Source of the DNA: Thermomonas aquatica
GTDB taxonomy: Bacteria > Pseudomonadota > Gammaproteobacteria > Xanthomonadales > Xanthomonadaceae
Direction: 5' to 3'
DNA length: 64,000 nt
Assembly: GCF_006337105.1 (NCBI RefSeq)
Contig: NZ_CP040871.1
Location: 2,436,501 to 2,500,500 of the forward strand
Shown: one piece after another, positions 49,301-59,707 of the stretch
How positions within the stretch are numbered: the first letter of the stretch is position 1
How the letters are laid out: each line of letters begins with the position of its first letter
Made by a program: the position numbers and the translations under genes
The notes under the pieces: model-generated
Told to the model about the DNA's origin: nothing
What the model saw: only the letters and a program-made list of their open reading frames with translations
The model's database searches: none

Positions 49301-50395
49301 TCAGCGGTCTTGCAGCACCGCCCGCACGGCCGCTTCGTCGACGTCCGCCACCACCCGCGCCTTGCCGGCACCGTCCCACAGCACGAAGCGCAGGCCGGAG
49401 CCCTGCGCCTTCTTGTCCAGCCGCATGCGCGCGACCAGCGCCGCCGGATCGAGCCCCGCGGGCAGTCCGGTCGGCAATTCGAAACGTCGCAGCAGGCCGC
49501 GCAGGCGTGCGCCATCGGCGGCATCGGCCAGGCCCAGCGCGGTCGACAGCCGTGCCGCCAGCACCATGCCCACCGCGACCGCCTCGCCATGGTTCAGGCC
49601 GCCATAGCCTTGTTCTGTCTCGATGGCGTGGCCGAAGGTGTGGCCGAAGTTGAGCAGGGCGCGCTCGCCGTGCTCGAACGGATCGCGTTCGGTGATCGCG
49701 GCCTTGTGCCGGCAGCTGCGCGCGATGGCCTCGGCCAGCAGGGCGTCGTCGCCGGCCAGCAGGCCATCGGCATGCGCCTCCAGCCAGTCGAGGAAAGGTG
49801 CATCGACGATCGCGCCGTACTTGATCACCTCGGCGAAGCCGGCGCGCAGTTCGCGCGGCGGCAGCGTGCGCAGGCTCGCGGTATCGGCGATCACCGCGCG
49901 CGGCGGATGGAAGGCGCCGACCAGGTTCTTGCCCTGGGCGATGTCGACCGCGGTCTTGCCGCCGACCGAGGAGTCCACCATCGCCAGCAGGGTGGTCGGC
50001 AGCTGCACGCAATCGATCCCGCGCATCCAGCAGGCAGCGGCGAACCCGGCCAGGTCGCCGACCACGCCGCCGCCCAGTGCGTAGATGCAGGCGTCGCGGG
50101 TGGCGCCGAGCGCGGCCAGCGCGTCGATCACGCCGGAAAAATTCGCCAGCGTCTTCGATGCCTCGCCGGCATCGAACACATGCAGCGCGAGCCTTGCATC
50201 GGGCCGAACCGCTGCGAGTGCCGCCCGCACGCGTTGCGCATACAACGGCGCCACCTGCGAATCGCTGACGACCAGCGCATGCCGGCCGCGCAGGTGCGCG
50301 GCGAGCCGGGCGCCGTCATCGAGCAGGCCGGGGGCGATGTCGATCCGGTATGGCGCGGCGCCGCCGACCTCGACCCGCTGGTGCGATGCGCTCAT
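49301..50395 (-). CDS. aroB: 3-Dehydroquinate synthase
   Basis: 364 aa NAD-dependent enzyme of the shikimate pathway. Core motifs are [50 protein letters not shown] and [11 protein letters not shown] (zinc His). ATG at 50395 overlaps the aroK stop by 4 bases; the aroK-aroB pair is a conserved proteobacterial arrangement. A longer upstream frame lies within aroK and is a shadow. Confidence 0.97.
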   Translation of the reverse strand: MSASHQRVEVGGAAPYRIDIAPGLLDDGARLAAHLRGRHALVVSDSQVAPLYAQRVRAALAAVRPDARLALHVFDAGEASKTLANFSGVIDALAALGATRDACIYALGGGVVGDLAGFAAACWMRGIDCVQLPTTLLAMVDSSVGGKTAVDIAQGKNLVGAFHPPRAVIADTASLRTLPPRELRAGFAEVIKYGAIVDAPFLDWLEAHADGLLAGDDALLAEAIARSCRHKAAITERDPFEHGERALLNFGHTFGHAIETEQGYGGLNHGEAVAVGMVLAARLSTALGLADAADGARLRGLLRRFELPTGLPAGLDPAALVARMRLDKKAQGSGLRFVLWDGAGKARVVADVDEAAVRAVLQDR

Positions 50396-50937
50396 GCGCC
50401 TGTGTCCTCGTCGTCTGCAAGCAACGCCGCCAGCGCTTCGGCGACGGCGTCGGGGGCAAGCGTGCCGGTCTCGAATACGAGGTCGGCGGCTTCGCGATAC
50501 AGCGGTTCGCGCAAGGCCTGCAATTCCGCAAGGCGTTGCGCGCGGTCCGCGACGTCCAGCAAGGGGCGGCCGGTGTCGCCGGCAAGTCGGCGCAGTTGTT
50601 CCGCCGGTTCGACCTGCAGGTAGACCACGCGGCCTGCCGCACGCATCGCGGCGCGGTTGCCGGCCTCCAGCACCGCGCCGCCGCCGGTGGCAACGACCTG
50701 GCCCGGTGGCGCCAGCGTTTCGGCCAGCACACGCGATTCGCGGGCGCGGAAGCCGGCTTCGCCTTCGGTCGCGAAGATTACCGGGATCGGCATGCCGGCA
50801 TCGGCCTCGATCCGCGCATCGACGTCGGCGAAGACGCGTCCCAGCCGCGCCGCCAGCAATCGACCGACGTGGCTTTTGCCCGAACCCATCGGGCCGACCA
50901 GGACGATGTTCCCGCGGTTGGCGGCGGCATTGCGCAT
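50392..50937 (-). CDS. aroK: Shikimate kinase
   Basis: 181 aa. Walker [39 protein letters not shown] (shikimate-binding) and ATGGGAVLE are all present. It phosphorylates shikimate with ATP. The stop overlaps the aroB start, giving one transcript. It is the first gene of the leftward aroK-aroB-WGR-hemE run; dodecin starts 113 bases away on the other strand. Confidence 0.96.
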   Translation of the reverse strand: MRNAAANRGNIVLVGPMGSGKSHVGRLLAARLGRVFADVDARIEADAGMPIPVIFATEGEAGFRARESRVLAETLAPPGQVVATGGGAVLEAGNRAAMRAAGRVVYLQVEPAEQLRRLAGDTGRPLLDVADRAQRLAELQALREPLYREAADLVFETGTLAPDAVAEALAALLADDEDTGA

Positions 50938-51050
50938 CGCAACATGCTAGCAGCGGCGGCGGTCGGCAAGGCCATGACTGCGCGGAATTAACGCATGACC
51001 GGCAAGGCTGCGGGTCCGGCAGTCCGCCGGCCACTCATCGGAGCCATCCC

Positions 51051-51254
51051 ATGTCCGTCGCCAAGATCATCGAACTCAACGCCGCCTCCAAGACCAGCAT
51101 GGAAGACGCGGTGAAGCACGGCCTGAAGAAATGCGCCGAATCGGTCAAGAACATCAAGGGCGCCTGGGTCAACGAAATCAAGGTCGTCACCGACGACGAC
51201 GGCAACGTCACCGAATGGCGGGTCAACCTGCGGGTCAGCTTCATCGTCAACTGA
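51051..51254 (+). CDS. Dodecin, flavin-binding storage protein
   Basis: 67 aa. [21 protein letters not shown] and [11 protein letters not shown] followed by [13 protein letters not shown] match the dodecin fold, a dodecamer that binds riboflavin, FMN or FAD. ATG at 51051. It stands just upstream of pdxH, an FMN enzyme, which fits a flavin-buffer role by context. Confidence 0.93.
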   Translation: MSVAKIIELNAASKTSMEDAVKHGLKKCAESVKNIKGAWVNEIKVVTDDDGNVTEWRVNLRVSFIVN

Positions 51255-51304
51255 GCATCTACGCGGAGGATGCGCCGGCGCGGCATGCGCGCGACAATGC
51301 GCGC

Positions 51305-51898
51305 ATGACCGACATCCCCGCCGAGATCCTGCACACCTTCGATGCCCTGTTCGCCGAGGCCCTGGCCGCCGGCGAGCCCGACCGCACCGCGATGACCGTG
51401 GCCACGGCGGTCGATGGCCGGCCATCGGCGCGCACCGTGCTGCTGAAGGCGCACGACGCGCGCGGTTTCGTGTTCTATACCCACCTCGACGGACGCAAGG
51501 GCCGCGAACTGCAGGCCAACCCGCAGGCGGCGCTGCTGTTCCACTGGCCGCGCGTGCGCGAGGGCGTGCAGGTACGGATCGAGGGCGCGGTCGAGATCGT
51601 CGCCGACGCCGAGGCGGATGCCTATTTCGCCAGCCGCCCGCGCGGCAGCCAGATCGGTGCCTGGGCCTCCCATCAGTCCGAGACGCTGGACGGGCGCGAG
51701 ACCTTCGAGCAGCGCATCGAGCACTTCGAGCGCGCATTCGAAGGCCGCGAGGTGCCGCGGCCGCCGCGCTGGGGCGGGTTCCGGGTGGTGCCGCGCAACG
51801 TCGAATTCTGGTACGGCGCGCAATACCGCCTGCACGAGCGCTGGCTGTACGAATGCGATGACTCCGGCGAGTGGTCGAAGCGGATGCTGTATCCGTGA
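51305..51898 (+). CDS. pdxH: Pyridoxamine 5'-phosphate oxidase
   Basis: 197 aa FMN-dependent oxidase of PLP synthesis and salvage. [54 protein letters not shown] and [16 protein letters not shown] are its diagnostic motifs. ATG at 51305. It overlaps the following gene by GTGA. PLP is used by MetB, SdaA-independent transaminases and the YggS regulator nearby. Confidence 0.96.
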   Translation: MTDIPAEILHTFDALFAEALAAGEPDRTAMTVATAVDGRPSARTVLLKAHDARGFVFYTHLDGRKGRELQANPQAALLFHWPRVREGVQVRIEGAVEIVADAEADAYFASRPRGSQIGAWASHQSETLDGRETFEQRIEHFERAFEGREVPRPPRWGGFRVVPRNVEFWYGAQYRLHERWLYECDDSGEWSKRMLYP

Positions 51899-52707
51899 GC
51901 AAGCCGGGGATCGGCCCGCGCCGCATCGTCTGCCTGACCGAGGAGCCCACCGAAGTCCTGTACGCACTGGGCGAGCAGGAGCGCATCGTCGGCATCAGCG
52001 GCTTCACCGTGCGCCCGGCCATCGCGCGCAAGCAGAAGCCCAAGGTCAGCGCGTTCACCAGCGCGAAGATCGACGAGATCCTCAAGCTCAAGCCGGATTT
52101 CGTGGTCGGCTTCTCCGACATCCAGGCCGACATCGCCGCCGCGCTGATCCGCCACGGCGTGGAAGTGTGGATCAGCAATCATCGCAGCGTGGCCGGGATC
52201 CTCGACTACATCCGCAGGCTCGGCGCGCTGGTCGGTGCCGCGGACAAGGCCAATGCCTATGCCGATGCACTGCAGCGCGGCTTGGATGCGATCGAACGCG
52301 AGGCGACTGCGTCGCCGCGGCGGCCGAAAGTGTATTTCGAGGAATGGGACGAACCGCCGATCACCGGCATCCGCTGGGTCGCCGAACTGATCCGTATCGC
52401 CGGCGGCGACGACATCTTCCCCGAGCGCGCGCTGGAGCCGCTGGCCAAGGCACGCATCCTCGAGGATGCCGATGAAGTGATCCGCCGCGCGCCGGACATC
52501 ATCCTGGGCTCGTGGTGCGGCAAGAAATTCCGTCCGGAGAAAGTGGCGGCGCGGCCGGGCTGGGGCGCCATCCCGGCGGTGCGCGATGGCCAGCTGTTCG
52601 AGATCAAGTCGCCGATCATCCTGCAGCCGGGTCCGGCGGCATTGACCGATGGCGTGGCCGAGATCGCCCGGATCGTGCGGAATTGGGCGGCCCGCGCCGC
52701 GCTATGA
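51895..52707 (+). CDS. BtuF-like substrate-binding protein lacking a signal peptide
   Basis: 270 aa, class III periplasmic-binding-protein fold: [29 protein letters not shown] at the N-terminus, [34 protein letters not shown] and a long linker helix. This is the cobalamin/iron-siderophore-binding family. No signal peptide or lipobox is visible from GTG 51895 or the slightly longer GTG 51871. It is coupled to pdxH by a 4-base overlap, and no permease or ATPase lies near. A cytoplasmic role, or an unrecognised export route, is possible. Ligand unknown. Confidence 0.82.
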   Translation: MSKPGIGPRRIVCLTEEPTEVLYALGEQERIVGISGFTVRPAIARKQKPKVSAFTSAKIDEILKLKPDFVVGFSDIQADIAAALIRHGVEVWISNHRSVAGILDYIRRLGALVGAADKANAYADALQRGLDAIEREATASPRRPKVYFEEWDEPPITGIRWVAELIRIAGGDDIFPERALEPLAKARILEDADEVIRRAPDIILGSWCGKKFRPEKVAARPGWGAIPAVRDGQLFEIKSPIILQPGPAALTDGVAEIARIVRNWAARAAL

Positions 52708-52735
52708 TCCGCGGCGACCTCGGGGGAGCGGCGCC

Positions 52736-53131
52736 ATGAAGCAGACGACGATGGACGACCTGGGCCGGCTGGCGTTGCGGATCGCGCTGGGCCTGCTGAT
52801 CCTGCTGCACGGCATTTCCAAGTTGCGCAACGGACTGGGGCCGATCGAGGAAATGGTGGTCGCCCACGGCATGCCGTCGTTCGTGGCCTATGGCGTGCTG
52901 GTCGGCGAGGTGGTCGCGCCGTTGATGCTGCTGCTGGGCTTCCATGCGCGCATCGGCGGGTTGCTGATCGCGATCAACATGCTGTTCGCCTTCGCCTTGG
53001 TGCACATGGGCCAGCTGGCCCAGCTCAACGAGCAGGGCGGCTGGGCGCTGGAGCTGCAGGGCATGTACCTGGCTGCCGGCGTCGCCTTGGCGCTGCTGGG
53101 CCCGGGACGCTATTCGATCAACCAGCGTTGA
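52736..53131 (+). CDS. DoxX family membrane protein
   Basis: 131 aa with four hydrophobic helices. RIALGLLILLHGISKLRNGL and VLVGEVVAPLMLLLGFHARIGG are DoxX signatures. DoxX-type proteins are poorly characterised membrane proteins linked to respiratory or thiol stress. ATG at 52736 is preceded by GGGGGAG. Start is 28 bases after the binding-protein gene; stop is convergent with the DUF4426 gene. Confidence 0.9.
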   Translation: MKQTTMDDLGRLALRIALGLLILLHGISKLRNGLGPIEEMVVAHGMPSFVAYGVLVGEVVAPLMLLLGFHARIGGLLIAINMLFAFALVHMGQLAQLNEQGGWALELQGMYLAAGVALALLGPGRYSINQR

Positions 53132-53165
53132 TCCTGCGCCGCCGGCGGCTGCGGGCGGCGGCCGC

Positions 53166-53663
53166 TCAACGCGGATACAGCTCCGCAGTCGTCGCGATCT
53201 CGGAACGCGAGCCGCCGCGCGTGGCGGTGAGCCTGAACTGCACGCTGGCCGGCGCCTTGGCTTGCAGCACGCCGATGTAGTCGGTCATGCCGTCGGTGCG
53301 GATGGCGCGCAGGTCCAGCGGTTTCGGCGGATCCGGCAGGGCGGCGGCGGTCGCGGCCAATTGCAGGTCGCCAGGATCGATGCCGTTGCCGGCGGCATCG
53401 CGCACGGTGACCAGCAGCAAGACGCCTTCCTGCGCGCGCTCGATGCCGTAACGCGCGGCGACCGCGTCGTTGAGGTCGGCGATGGCGATGGTCGAGGTCT
53501 GCAGGGTCACGCCGCCGACCGTGGCGCTGGCGCTCGCGGATTGCCGGCCGGCACCGGTCGATGCGCTGGACGCCGATGCGCCGGTGGCCGGCGCCGCGGT
53601 TTCGTTGCGCCCGCAGGCGGCGAATGCAAGGACGATCGTGGCGATGGCAAGCAGTCGGTGCAT
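53166..53663 (-). CDS. DUF4426 lipoprotein
   Basis: 165 aa. Lipoprotein signal with lipobox around LAFAAC (Cys ~18), then a Ala/Ser-rich linker, then one domain (TLQTSTIAIADLNDAVAARYGIERAQEGVLLLVTVRD...). Genes of this type sit next to proC in many gammaproteobacteria, here 13 bases downstream of it, matching the DUF4426 family. Function unknown; outer-membrane anchoring is inferred. Confidence 0.82.
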   Translation of the reverse strand: MHRLLAIATIVLAFAACGRNETAAPATGASASSASTGAGRQSASASATVGGVTLQTSTIAIADLNDAVAARYGIERAQEGVLLLVTVRDAAGNGIDPGDLQLAATAAALPDPPKPLDLRAIRTDGMTDYIGVLQAKAPASVQFRLTATRGGSRSEIATTAELYPR

Positions 53664-53676
53664 GGCGGGCTCCCGG

Positions 53677-54495
53677 TCAGTCGTTGGCCGCGGACAATGC
53701 GGCGCCGCGCAGGCGCGCGGCATGGATGGCCTCGGCGACCAGCGTGCGGAAACCGCCGGCCTCGAAGGTTTCGATCGCGGCCTGGGTGGTGCCGTTCGGC
53801 GAGGTGACCCGGCGGCGCAGTTCGGCGGCATCGACGTCGGATTCGGTCAGCATCCGCGCCGCGCCGAGCACGGTCTGCAGCGCCAGCGTGCGTGCGGCAT
53901 CCGCCGGCAGTCCTTCGCCGATGCCGGCCCCGATCATCGCCTCGGCCAGCAGGAAGACATAGGCCGGGCCGCTGCCGGAGACCGCGGTCACCGCGTCCAT
54001 CAGCGCTTCGTCGTCGATCCAGACGGTGTTGCCGGCGGCCGAAAGCAGCGCTTCGGCGAAGGCGCGGCCGGCGGCATCGACGCGATCGCTGGCATACAGG
54101 CCGGTGACCCCGGCGCCGAGCAGGGCGGGCGTGTTCGGCATCGTCCGCACCACGGCGGTATCCCCGCCCAGCCAGCGTTCCAGCTGCGCGGCGGTGATCC
54201 CGGCGGCGATCGAGACCACCAGCGGCCGCATCGCCTGCGCCTGCGCGGCCAGCGATTCGCACACGCTGCGCAGCACCTGCGGCTTGGTCGCGAAGACCCA
54301 GGCCGATGCGCCGGCGATGGCCTGCGCGCCGTCCGCGAAGACAGTCACGCCGAAGTCGGCGGCGAGCGCGTCGCGCAGCGCGGGCACCGGTTCGGCGACG
54401 CGGATCGTGGCCGGATCCCGGCCCTGCGCGACCAGGCCGCCGATCAGGCTGCGCGCCATGTTGCCGCCGCCGATGAAGGCGATGCTGTCGTTCAT
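53677..54495 (-). CDS. proC: Pyrroline-5-carboxylate reductase
   Basis: 272 aa, last step of proline synthesis. IAFIGGGNMARSLIGGL is the Rossmann motif; VVRTMPNTPALLGAGVTGLYA and SGSGPAYVFLLAEAMIGAGIGEGLP are family signatures. ATG at 54495 lies 2 bases downstream of the yggS stop, the usual yggS-proC order, and is followed by DUF4426. Confidence 0.96.
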   Translation of the reverse strand: MNDSIAFIGGGNMARSLIGGLVAQGRDPATIRVAEPVPALRDALAADFGVTVFADGAQAIAGASAWVFATKPQVLRSVCESLAAQAQAMRPLVVSIAAGITAAQLERWLGGDTAVVRTMPNTPALLGAGVTGLYASDRVDAAGRAFAEALLSAAGNTVWIDDEALMDAVTAVSGSGPAYVFLLAEAMIGAGIGEGLPADAARTLALQTVLGAARMLTESDVDAAELRRRVTSPNGTTQAAIETFEAGGFRTLVAEAIHAARLRGAALSAAND

Positions 54496-54497
54496 CG

Positions 54498-55208
54498 TCA
54501 CAAGTCCGTCTTGGCCGGGCGTGCGCCGAACAGGGCGCTGCCGATGCGCACCATGGTCGCACCTTCCTCGATCGCGGGCACGTAGTCTTCGCTCATGCCC
54601 ATCGACAGCGTGTCGATGCCGGGATGCCGCGCTTGCAGCGCATCGAACAGCGCGCGCATCGCGCGGAAGGCCTCGCGGCGGCGCGCGATGTCCGCGTGCG
54701 GCGCCGGGATCGCCATCAGCCCGCGCAACCGCAGCCGCGGTTCGGCGGCCACCGCATCGGCCAGCGCGGCGACATCGGCGGGCGCGCAGCCGTGCTTGCT
54801 GGCCTCGTCGTCGATGTTGACCTGCAGCAGCACGTTCAGCGGCGGCAGGCCGGCGGGGCGATGGCGGGCGAGGACGGCGACCAGCCTGGGCCGGTCCAGC
54901 GACTGCACCCAGTCGAAGCTGCGCGCGGCGGCATCCGCCTTGTTCGACTGCAGGTGGCCGATCAGGTGCCATTCGAGGCCGAGCTCGCGCAGGGCTTCGA
55001 CCTTGGGCAGGGCTTCCTGCACGTAGTTCTCGCCGAACGCACGCTGGCCCGTTTCGGCCAGCGCGGCGACTTCCGCGGCGGTGCGGGTCTTCGACACCGC
55101 CAGCAGGCGGACCGGATCTGGCCGGTTGGCCGCATGGCTTGCGTTGTCCAGAGCAAGCAGGATGCCGGCATGGGCTTCGCGACAACGCTGCAGTGGCGGC
55201 TGGTTCAT
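54498..55208 (-). CDS. yggS: YggS family PLP-homeostasis protein
   Basis: 236 aa single-domain alanine-racemase-fold protein that binds PLP and controls its free pool. PLP Lys40 is in LLAVSKTRTAAEV; FGENYVQEALPKVEAL, WHLIGHLQSNKA and LSMGMSEDYVPAIEEGATMVRIGSALFG are diagnostic. ATG at 55208 is used; ATG at 55238 would add ten residues. Divergent from pilT. Confidence 0.95.
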   Translation of the reverse strand: MNQPPLQRCREAHAGILLALDNASHAANRPDPVRLLAVSKTRTAAEVAALAETGQRAFGENYVQEALPKVEALRELGLEWHLIGHLQSNKADAAARSFDWVQSLDRPRLVAVLARHRPAGLPPLNVLLQVNIDDEASKHGCAPADVAALADAVAAEPRLRLRGLMAIPAPHADIARRREAFRAMRALFDALQARHPGIDTLSMGMSEDYVPAIEEGATMVRIGSALFGARPAKTDL

Positions 55209-55215
55209 GGGGTGA

Positions 55216-55243
55216 TTGTCGGTTCCTGCGGGAGGCATATACT
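55216..55243 (+). promoter_or_regulatory. pilT promoter candidate
   Basis: TTGTCG (55216-55221), 16-base spacer, TATACT (55238-55243), in the 248-base gap between divergent yggS and pilT. A ~210-base leader to pilT would result. Moderate match to sigma-70. Confidence 0.5.
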
Positions 55244-55456
55244 GCCCAAGGCCCCCTGTTTTGCGACAGCGGGCGCAAGGGCGCTGCAGGGAAGCTGCGC
55301 CCGCCGGGCTCCGCCGCTACGGCGTCGGGGTGCTGGCACGCGAGGACGGGCATGGCCCGGGACTCGAAGCGTCGCGACGGGGCAGGACCGCCCCGATGCG
55401 GTAACGACGACTCGCGCGGCAGGGGAGTGCCGCGCACCACGGGGAGTAGTGCCACC

Positions 55457-56494
55457 ATGGATATCGCTGAGCTACTGGCGTTTTCGGTCAAGAACAAGGC
55501 ATCGGACCTGCATCTGTCGGCGGGCTTGCCGCCGATGATCCGCGTCGATGGCGACGTGCGCCGCATCAACATCCCGGCGTTCGACCACAAGCAGGTGCAC
55601 GCGCTGGTCTACGACATCATGTCGGACAAGCAGCGTCGCGACTACGAGGAATTCCTCGAAGTCGACTTCTCGTTCGAGATCCCCGGCCTGGCGCGCTTCC
55701 GCGTCAACGCGTTCAACCAGAACCGCGGCGCCGGCGCGGTGTTCCGCACCATTCCCTCGCAGGTGCTGACCCTGGAAGACCTGGGCTGCCCGCGCATCTT
55801 CAAGGAACTGATCGAGCAGCCGCAGGGCCTGATCCTGGTGACCGGGCCGACCGGTTCCGGCAAGTCGACCACGCTGGCGGCGATGATCGACCACATCAAC
55901 AAGAGCGAATACGGGCACATCCTCTCGGTCGAGGATCCGATCGAGTTCGTGCACACCTCGCAGAAATGCCTGATCAACCAGCGCGAAGTGCACAAGGACA
56001 CCCACGGCTTCAACGAGGCCCTGCGTTCGGCCTTGCGCGAAGACCCGGACATCATCCTGGTCGGCGAGTTGCGCGACCTGGAAACCATCCGCCTGGCGTT
56101 GACCGCGGCGGAAACCGGCCACCTGGTGTTCGCCACCCTGCACACCTCGAGCGCGGCCAAGACCATCGACCGCATCATCGACGTGTTCCCCGCCGGCGAG
56201 AAGCCGATGGTGCGTTCCATGCTCTCCGAGTCGCTGCGCGCGGTGATCTCGCAGGCCTTGCTGAAGAAGGTCGGCGGCGGCCGCACCGCGGCGTGGGAGA
56301 TCATGGTCGGCACCCCGGCGATCCGCAACCTGATCCGCGAGGACAAGGTGGCGCAGATGTATTCGGCGATCCAGACCGGGCAGAACGCCGGCATGATGAC
56401 GCTGGACCAGCACCTGCAGGACCTGGTCAAGCGCGGCATGGTGCCCAAGCAGCAAGCGCGCGAATATGCCAAGGACAAGCGCCTGTTCGAGTAA
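55457..56494 (+). CDS. pilT: Type IV pilus retraction ATPase PilT
   Basis: 345 aa hexameric ATPase that depolymerises type IV pili for twitching. [20 protein letters not shown] opens the N-domain; Walker [15 protein letters not shown], Asp-box, Walker [32 protein letters not shown], and AIRNLIRE, the PilT-specific motif, are present. ATG at 55457 fits the conserved [13 protein letters not shown] start. Cotranscribed with pilU, 36 bases downstream. Confidence 0.97.
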   Translation: MDIAELLAFSVKNKASDLHLSAGLPPMIRVDGDVRRINIPAFDHKQVHALVYDIMSDKQRRDYEEFLEVDFSFEIPGLARFRVNAFNQNRGAGAVFRTIPSQVLTLEDLGCPRIFKELIEQPQGLILVTGPTGSGKSTTLAAMIDHINKSEYGHILSVEDPIEFVHTSQKCLINQREVHKDTHGFNEALRSALREDPDIILVGELRDLETIRLALTAAETGHLVFATLHTSSAAKTIDRIIDVFPAGEKPMVRSMLSESLRAVISQALLKKVGGGRTAAWEIMVGTPAIRNLIREDKVAQMYSAIQTGQNAGMMTLDQHLQDLVKRGMVPKQQAREYAKDKRLFE

Positions 56495-56530
56495 GACGAC
56501 ACCGGCCGCATCGACCACAGGAGCACCGCC

Positions 56531-57658
56531 ATGAGCATCGACTTCACCTCATTCCTCAAGCTGATGGCGCACCAGAAGGCGTCGGACCTGTTCATCACGG
56601 CGGGCATGCCGCCGTCGATGAAGGTGCACGGCAAGATTTCGCCGATCACCCAGGCCCCGCTCACGCCGCAGCAGTCCAAGGACCTGGTGCTGAACGTGAT
56701 GACGCCGCAGCAGCGCGAGGAATTCGAGAAGACCCACGAGTGCAACTTCGCGATCGGCGTGTCCGGCGTCGGCCGCTTCCGCGTCAGCTGCTTCTACCAG
56801 CGCAACCAGGTCGGCATGGTGCTGCGCCGGATCGAGACCCGCATCCCGACCGTCGAGGAGCTGAACCTGCCGCCGGTGATCAAGACGCTGGCGATGACCA
56901 AGCGCGGCATCATCATCTTCGTCGGCGCCACCGGCACCGGCAAGTCGACCTCGCTGGCGGCGATGATCGGCTACCGCAACCAGAACAGCACCGGCCACAT
57001 CATCACCATCGAGGATCCGATCGAGTTCGTGCACAAGCACGACGGCTGCATCATCACCCAGCGCGAGGTCGGCATCGACACCGACAGCTGGGAGAACGCG
57101 CTGAAGAACACCCTGCGCCAGGCGCCGGACGTGATCATGATCGGCGAGGTGCGCACCCGCGAGGGCATGGACCATGCGATCGCCTTCGCCGAAACCGGCC
57201 ACCTGGTGCTGTGCACCCTGCATGCGAACAACGCCAACCAGGCGATGGACCGCATCATCAACTTCTTCCCCGAGGACCGCCGCAACCAGCTGCTGATGGA
57301 CATGTCGCTGAACCTGAAGGGCGTGGTCGCGCAGCAGCTGATCCCGACCCCGGACGGCAAGGGCCGCCGGGTGGCGATGGAGATCATGCTCGGCACGCCG
57401 CTGGTGCAGGACTACATCCGCGACGGCGAGATCCACAAGCTGAAGGAAGTGATGAAGGAATCCGTGCAGCTGGGCATGAAGACCTTCGACCAGAGCCTGT
57501 TCGAGCTGTACCAGGCCGGCGAGATCAGCTACGAGGATGCACTGCGCTACGCCGACTCCGCCAACGAGGTGCGCCTGCGGATCAAGCTGGCGCAGGGCGG
57601 CGACGCCTCCACGCTGGCCCAGGGCCTGGATGGGGTCGAGGTCGCCGAAGCGCGCTGA
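56531..57658 (+). CDS. pilU: PilT-dependent accessory ATPase PilU
   Basis: 375 aa. Walker [42 protein letters not shown] and [32 protein letters not shown] define a PilT paralogue of the PilU branch, with the longer C-terminus. CAGGAGCACC precedes the ATG. It supports retraction force together with PilT. The gene pair pilT-pilU is standard. Confidence 0.96.
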   Translation: MSIDFTSFLKLMAHQKASDLFITAGMPPSMKVHGKISPITQAPLTPQQSKDLVLNVMTPQQREEFEKTHECNFAIGVSGVGRFRVSCFYQRNQVGMVLRRIETRIPTVEELNLPPVIKTLAMTKRGIIIFVGATGTGKSTSLAAMIGYRNQNSTGHIITIEDPIEFVHKHDGCIITQREVGIDTDSWENALKNTLRQAPDVIMIGEVRTREGMDHAIAFAETGHLVLCTLHANNANQAMDRIINFFPEDRRNQLLMDMSLNLKGVVAQQLIPTPDGKGRRVAMEIMLGTPLVQDYIRDGEIHKLKEVMKESVQLGMKTFDQSLFELYQAGEISYEDALRYADSANEVRLRIKLAQGGDASTLAQGLDGVEVAEAR

Positions 57659-57720
57659 GGCGCGCCCCGTCCGATGGCGCCGGCGTGCGCCATCCGGCAT
57701 GCCTCGCTAGAATCGCGGGC

Positions 57721-58287
57721 ATGCCGATCGAGTCTTCGCTGTTGTCCAACCATTTGCTGGTGGCGTTGCCGTCGCTGCACGACCCGCATTTCGCCCGCTC
57801 GGTCGCGCTGGTCTGCCAGCACGACGGCGACGGCGCGATGGGCGTGGTGGTCAACCGCGCCTCCGAATACACCCTCGGCGAGGTGCTGCAGCAGATGGGC
57901 ATCGCCAGCGACAGCGACGCCCTGCAATCGCAGGTCGTGCTGGCCGGCGGGCCGGTGCATCCGGAACGCGGCTTCGTCCTGCACGACGGCGGCCACGAAT
58001 GGGATTCCTCGCTGGCGGTCGGCGGCGGGCTGTACCTGACCACCTCGCGCGACGTGCTGGAGGCGATGGCGCGCGGCGACGGCCCGGCGCAGGCGGTGGT
58101 TGCGCTCGGTTGCGCCGGCTGGGGCGCGGGCCAGCTGGAACAGGAACTGGTCGACGACAGCTGGCTGATGGTGCCGAACCGCCGCGAGGTGCTGTTCGAG
58201 CTGCCGCTGGAGCAGCGTTGGCAGGCCGCGGCCGGCAGCATCGGCGTGGACCTGGTCAATTACGCCAGCCACAGCGGGCACGCATGA
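57721..58287 (+). CDS. yqgE: YqgE/AlgH family protein
   Basis: 188 aa. [42 protein letters not shown] and [16 protein letters not shown] are the family's signatures. Function uncertain; it is nearly always next to ruvX. ATG at 57721; ruvX overlaps its stop by 4 bases. Confidence 0.95.
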   Translation: MPIESSLLSNHLLVALPSLHDPHFARSVALVCQHDGDGAMGVVVNRASEYTLGEVLQQMGIASDSDALQSQVVLAGGPVHPERGFVLHDGGHEWDSSLAVGGGLYLTTSRDVLEAMARGDGPAQAVVALGCAGWGAGQLEQELVDDSWLMVPNRREVLFELPLEQRWQAAAGSIGVDLVNYASHSGHA

Positions 58288-58757
58288 GCGAATCCGTCGC
58301 CCAGGCGATCCGTGCGGATGGCACGGTGCTCGGTTTCGACGTGGGCGCGCGCCGGATCGGCGTGGCGGTGGGCAGTGCGCTGGGCAGCGGCGCGCGCGCC
58401 GTGGCAGTAGTGGACGTGCATCCCGCCGGCCCCGACTGGAACCGGATCGAAGCGCTGCGCCGCGAATGGCGGCCGGATGGCCTGGTGGTCGGCGATCCGA
58501 TGGGCCTGGACGGCGGCGACCAGCCGATCCGCAAGTTCGCCCAGGCCTTCGCCCGCGAGTTGCGCGAGCGCACCGGGCTGCCGGTGGCGATGGTCGACGA
58601 ACGCAACAGTTCGCAGGAGGCCGCGCGCCGCTTCGCCGAGGATCGCGCGGACGGCAAGCGCAAGCGTCGCGATGCCGAATTATTGGACGCGGTGGCGGCG
58701 GCGATCATCGTCGAACGCTGGATCGCCGCGCCGCAGGATGCAACGGTGATCCCATGA
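58284..58757 (+). CDS. ruvX: Holliday-junction resolvase-like RuvX (YqgF)
   Basis: 157 aa RNase-H-fold protein. [17 protein letters not shown] (first acidic residue), [11 protein letters not shown] and [10 protein letters not shown] with [12 protein letters not shown] carry the conserved acidic set. Known roles include 16S rRNA 5' processing and proposed junction resolution. It overlaps yqgE and pyrB by 4 bases each. Confidence 0.95.
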   Translation: MSESVAQAIRADGTVLGFDVGARRIGVAVGSALGSGARAVAVVDVHPAGPDWNRIEALRREWRPDGLVVGDPMGLDGGDQPIRKFAQAFARELRERTGLPVAMVDERNSSQEAARRFAEDRADGKRKRRDAELLDAVAAAIIVERWIAAPQDATVIP

Positions 58758-59701
58758 CGACGACGCGGCAATTCGACGGCGGCAAATTGCGCCATCTGCT
58801 CACGCTTGACGGCCTGCCGCGCGCGACGCTCGAACGCCTGCTGGTGCGCGCGCAGGAACTGACGGCGGACGCCTACGGCGGCACCGCGCAGCGCGCCGCG
58901 CTGGCGGGCAAGGCGGTCTGCACGCTGTTCTTCGAGCCATCCACGCGCACCCGTTCCAGTTTCTCGCTGGCGGCGCAGCGGCTCGGCGCCGACCTGCTGA
59001 ATTTCGATGCGTCGACCGCATCGACCACCAAGGGCGAGGCCGACCTCGACACGCTGAAGACGCTGGAAGCGATGGGCGTGCACGCCTTCGTGGTGCGTCA
59101 CAAGCGCGACGGCGCGGTCGCCGAACTGGCGGATGCAGCGCAGCCGGGCACGGTGCTGCTCAACGCCGGCGACGGCCGCAGCAACCATCCCACCCAGGGC
59201 CTGCTCGACATGCTGACCCTGCGCCAGGCCAAGGGCGACGATTTCTCGAAGCTCAAGGTGGTGATCGTCGGCGACGTGAAGCATTCGCGGGTGGCGCGTT
59301 CCGACCTGCACGCATTGCGCGCGCTGGGTTGTGGCGAGATCCGCGTCTGCGGCCCGGCGTCGCTGCTGCCGGACGACGGTACGCTGGACGGTTGCATCGT
59401 CGGCGATGATTTCGACGCGATGATCGAAGGGGTGGACGCGGCGATGATGCTGCGCCTGCAACGCGAACGCATGGCCGAAGGCCTGGTGGCCTCGCTGGAG
59501 GATTACCACCGCGACTACGGCCTCGATGCGGCGCGCCTGCGCCGCGCGTCGCCGGATGCGATCGTGATGCATCCGGGGCCGATGAACCGCGGCATCGAGA
59601 TCACCAGCGAAGTCGCCGACGGCGCGCAGTCGCGGGTGTTGCGCCAGGTCGCCAACGGGGTGGCGGTGCGGATGGCGGTGCTGGAAGCCTTGCTCGGCTG
59701 A
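58754..59701 (+). CDS. pyrB: Aspartate carbamoyltransferase catalytic subunit
   Basis: 315 aa. Carbamoyl-phosphate-binding FFEPSTRTRSSF, STTKGEADLDTLKTL, the HPTQGLLDMLTL region and HPGPMNRGIEI are intact. It makes carbamoyl-aspartate in pyrimidine synthesis. No regulatory pyrI or dihydroorotase-like pyrC' follows within the window; the next gene is convergent. The yqgE-ruvX-pyrB order is typical of gammaproteobacteria. Confidence 0.96.
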   Translation: MTTTRQFDGGKLRHLLTLDGLPRATLERLLVRAQELTADAYGGTAQRAALAGKAVCTLFFEPSTRTRSSFSLAAQRLGADLLNFDASTASTTKGEADLDTLKTLEAMGVHAFVVRHKRDGAVAELADAAQPGTVLLNAGDGRSNHPTQGLLDMLTLRQAKGDDFSKLKVVIVGDVKHSRVARSDLHALRALGCGEIRVCGPASLLPDDGTLDGCIVGDDFDAMIEGVDAAMMLRLQRERMAEGLVASLEDYHRDYGLDAARLRRASPDAIVMHPGPMNRGIEITSEVADGAQSRVLRQVANGVAVRMAVLEALLG

Positions 59702-59707
59702 TCCGGC

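Noticed and set aside
55139..55456. Long in-frame N-terminal extension of pilT
   Set aside because: PilT proteins start at MDIAELL-type sequence. The extension crosses the promoter candidate and yggS start region.
57674..57696. Hairpin GATGGCGC / GCGCCATC between pilU and yqgE
   Set aside because: Only 8 bp and no T-run. It could be a weak terminator or chance; not supported enough to annotate.
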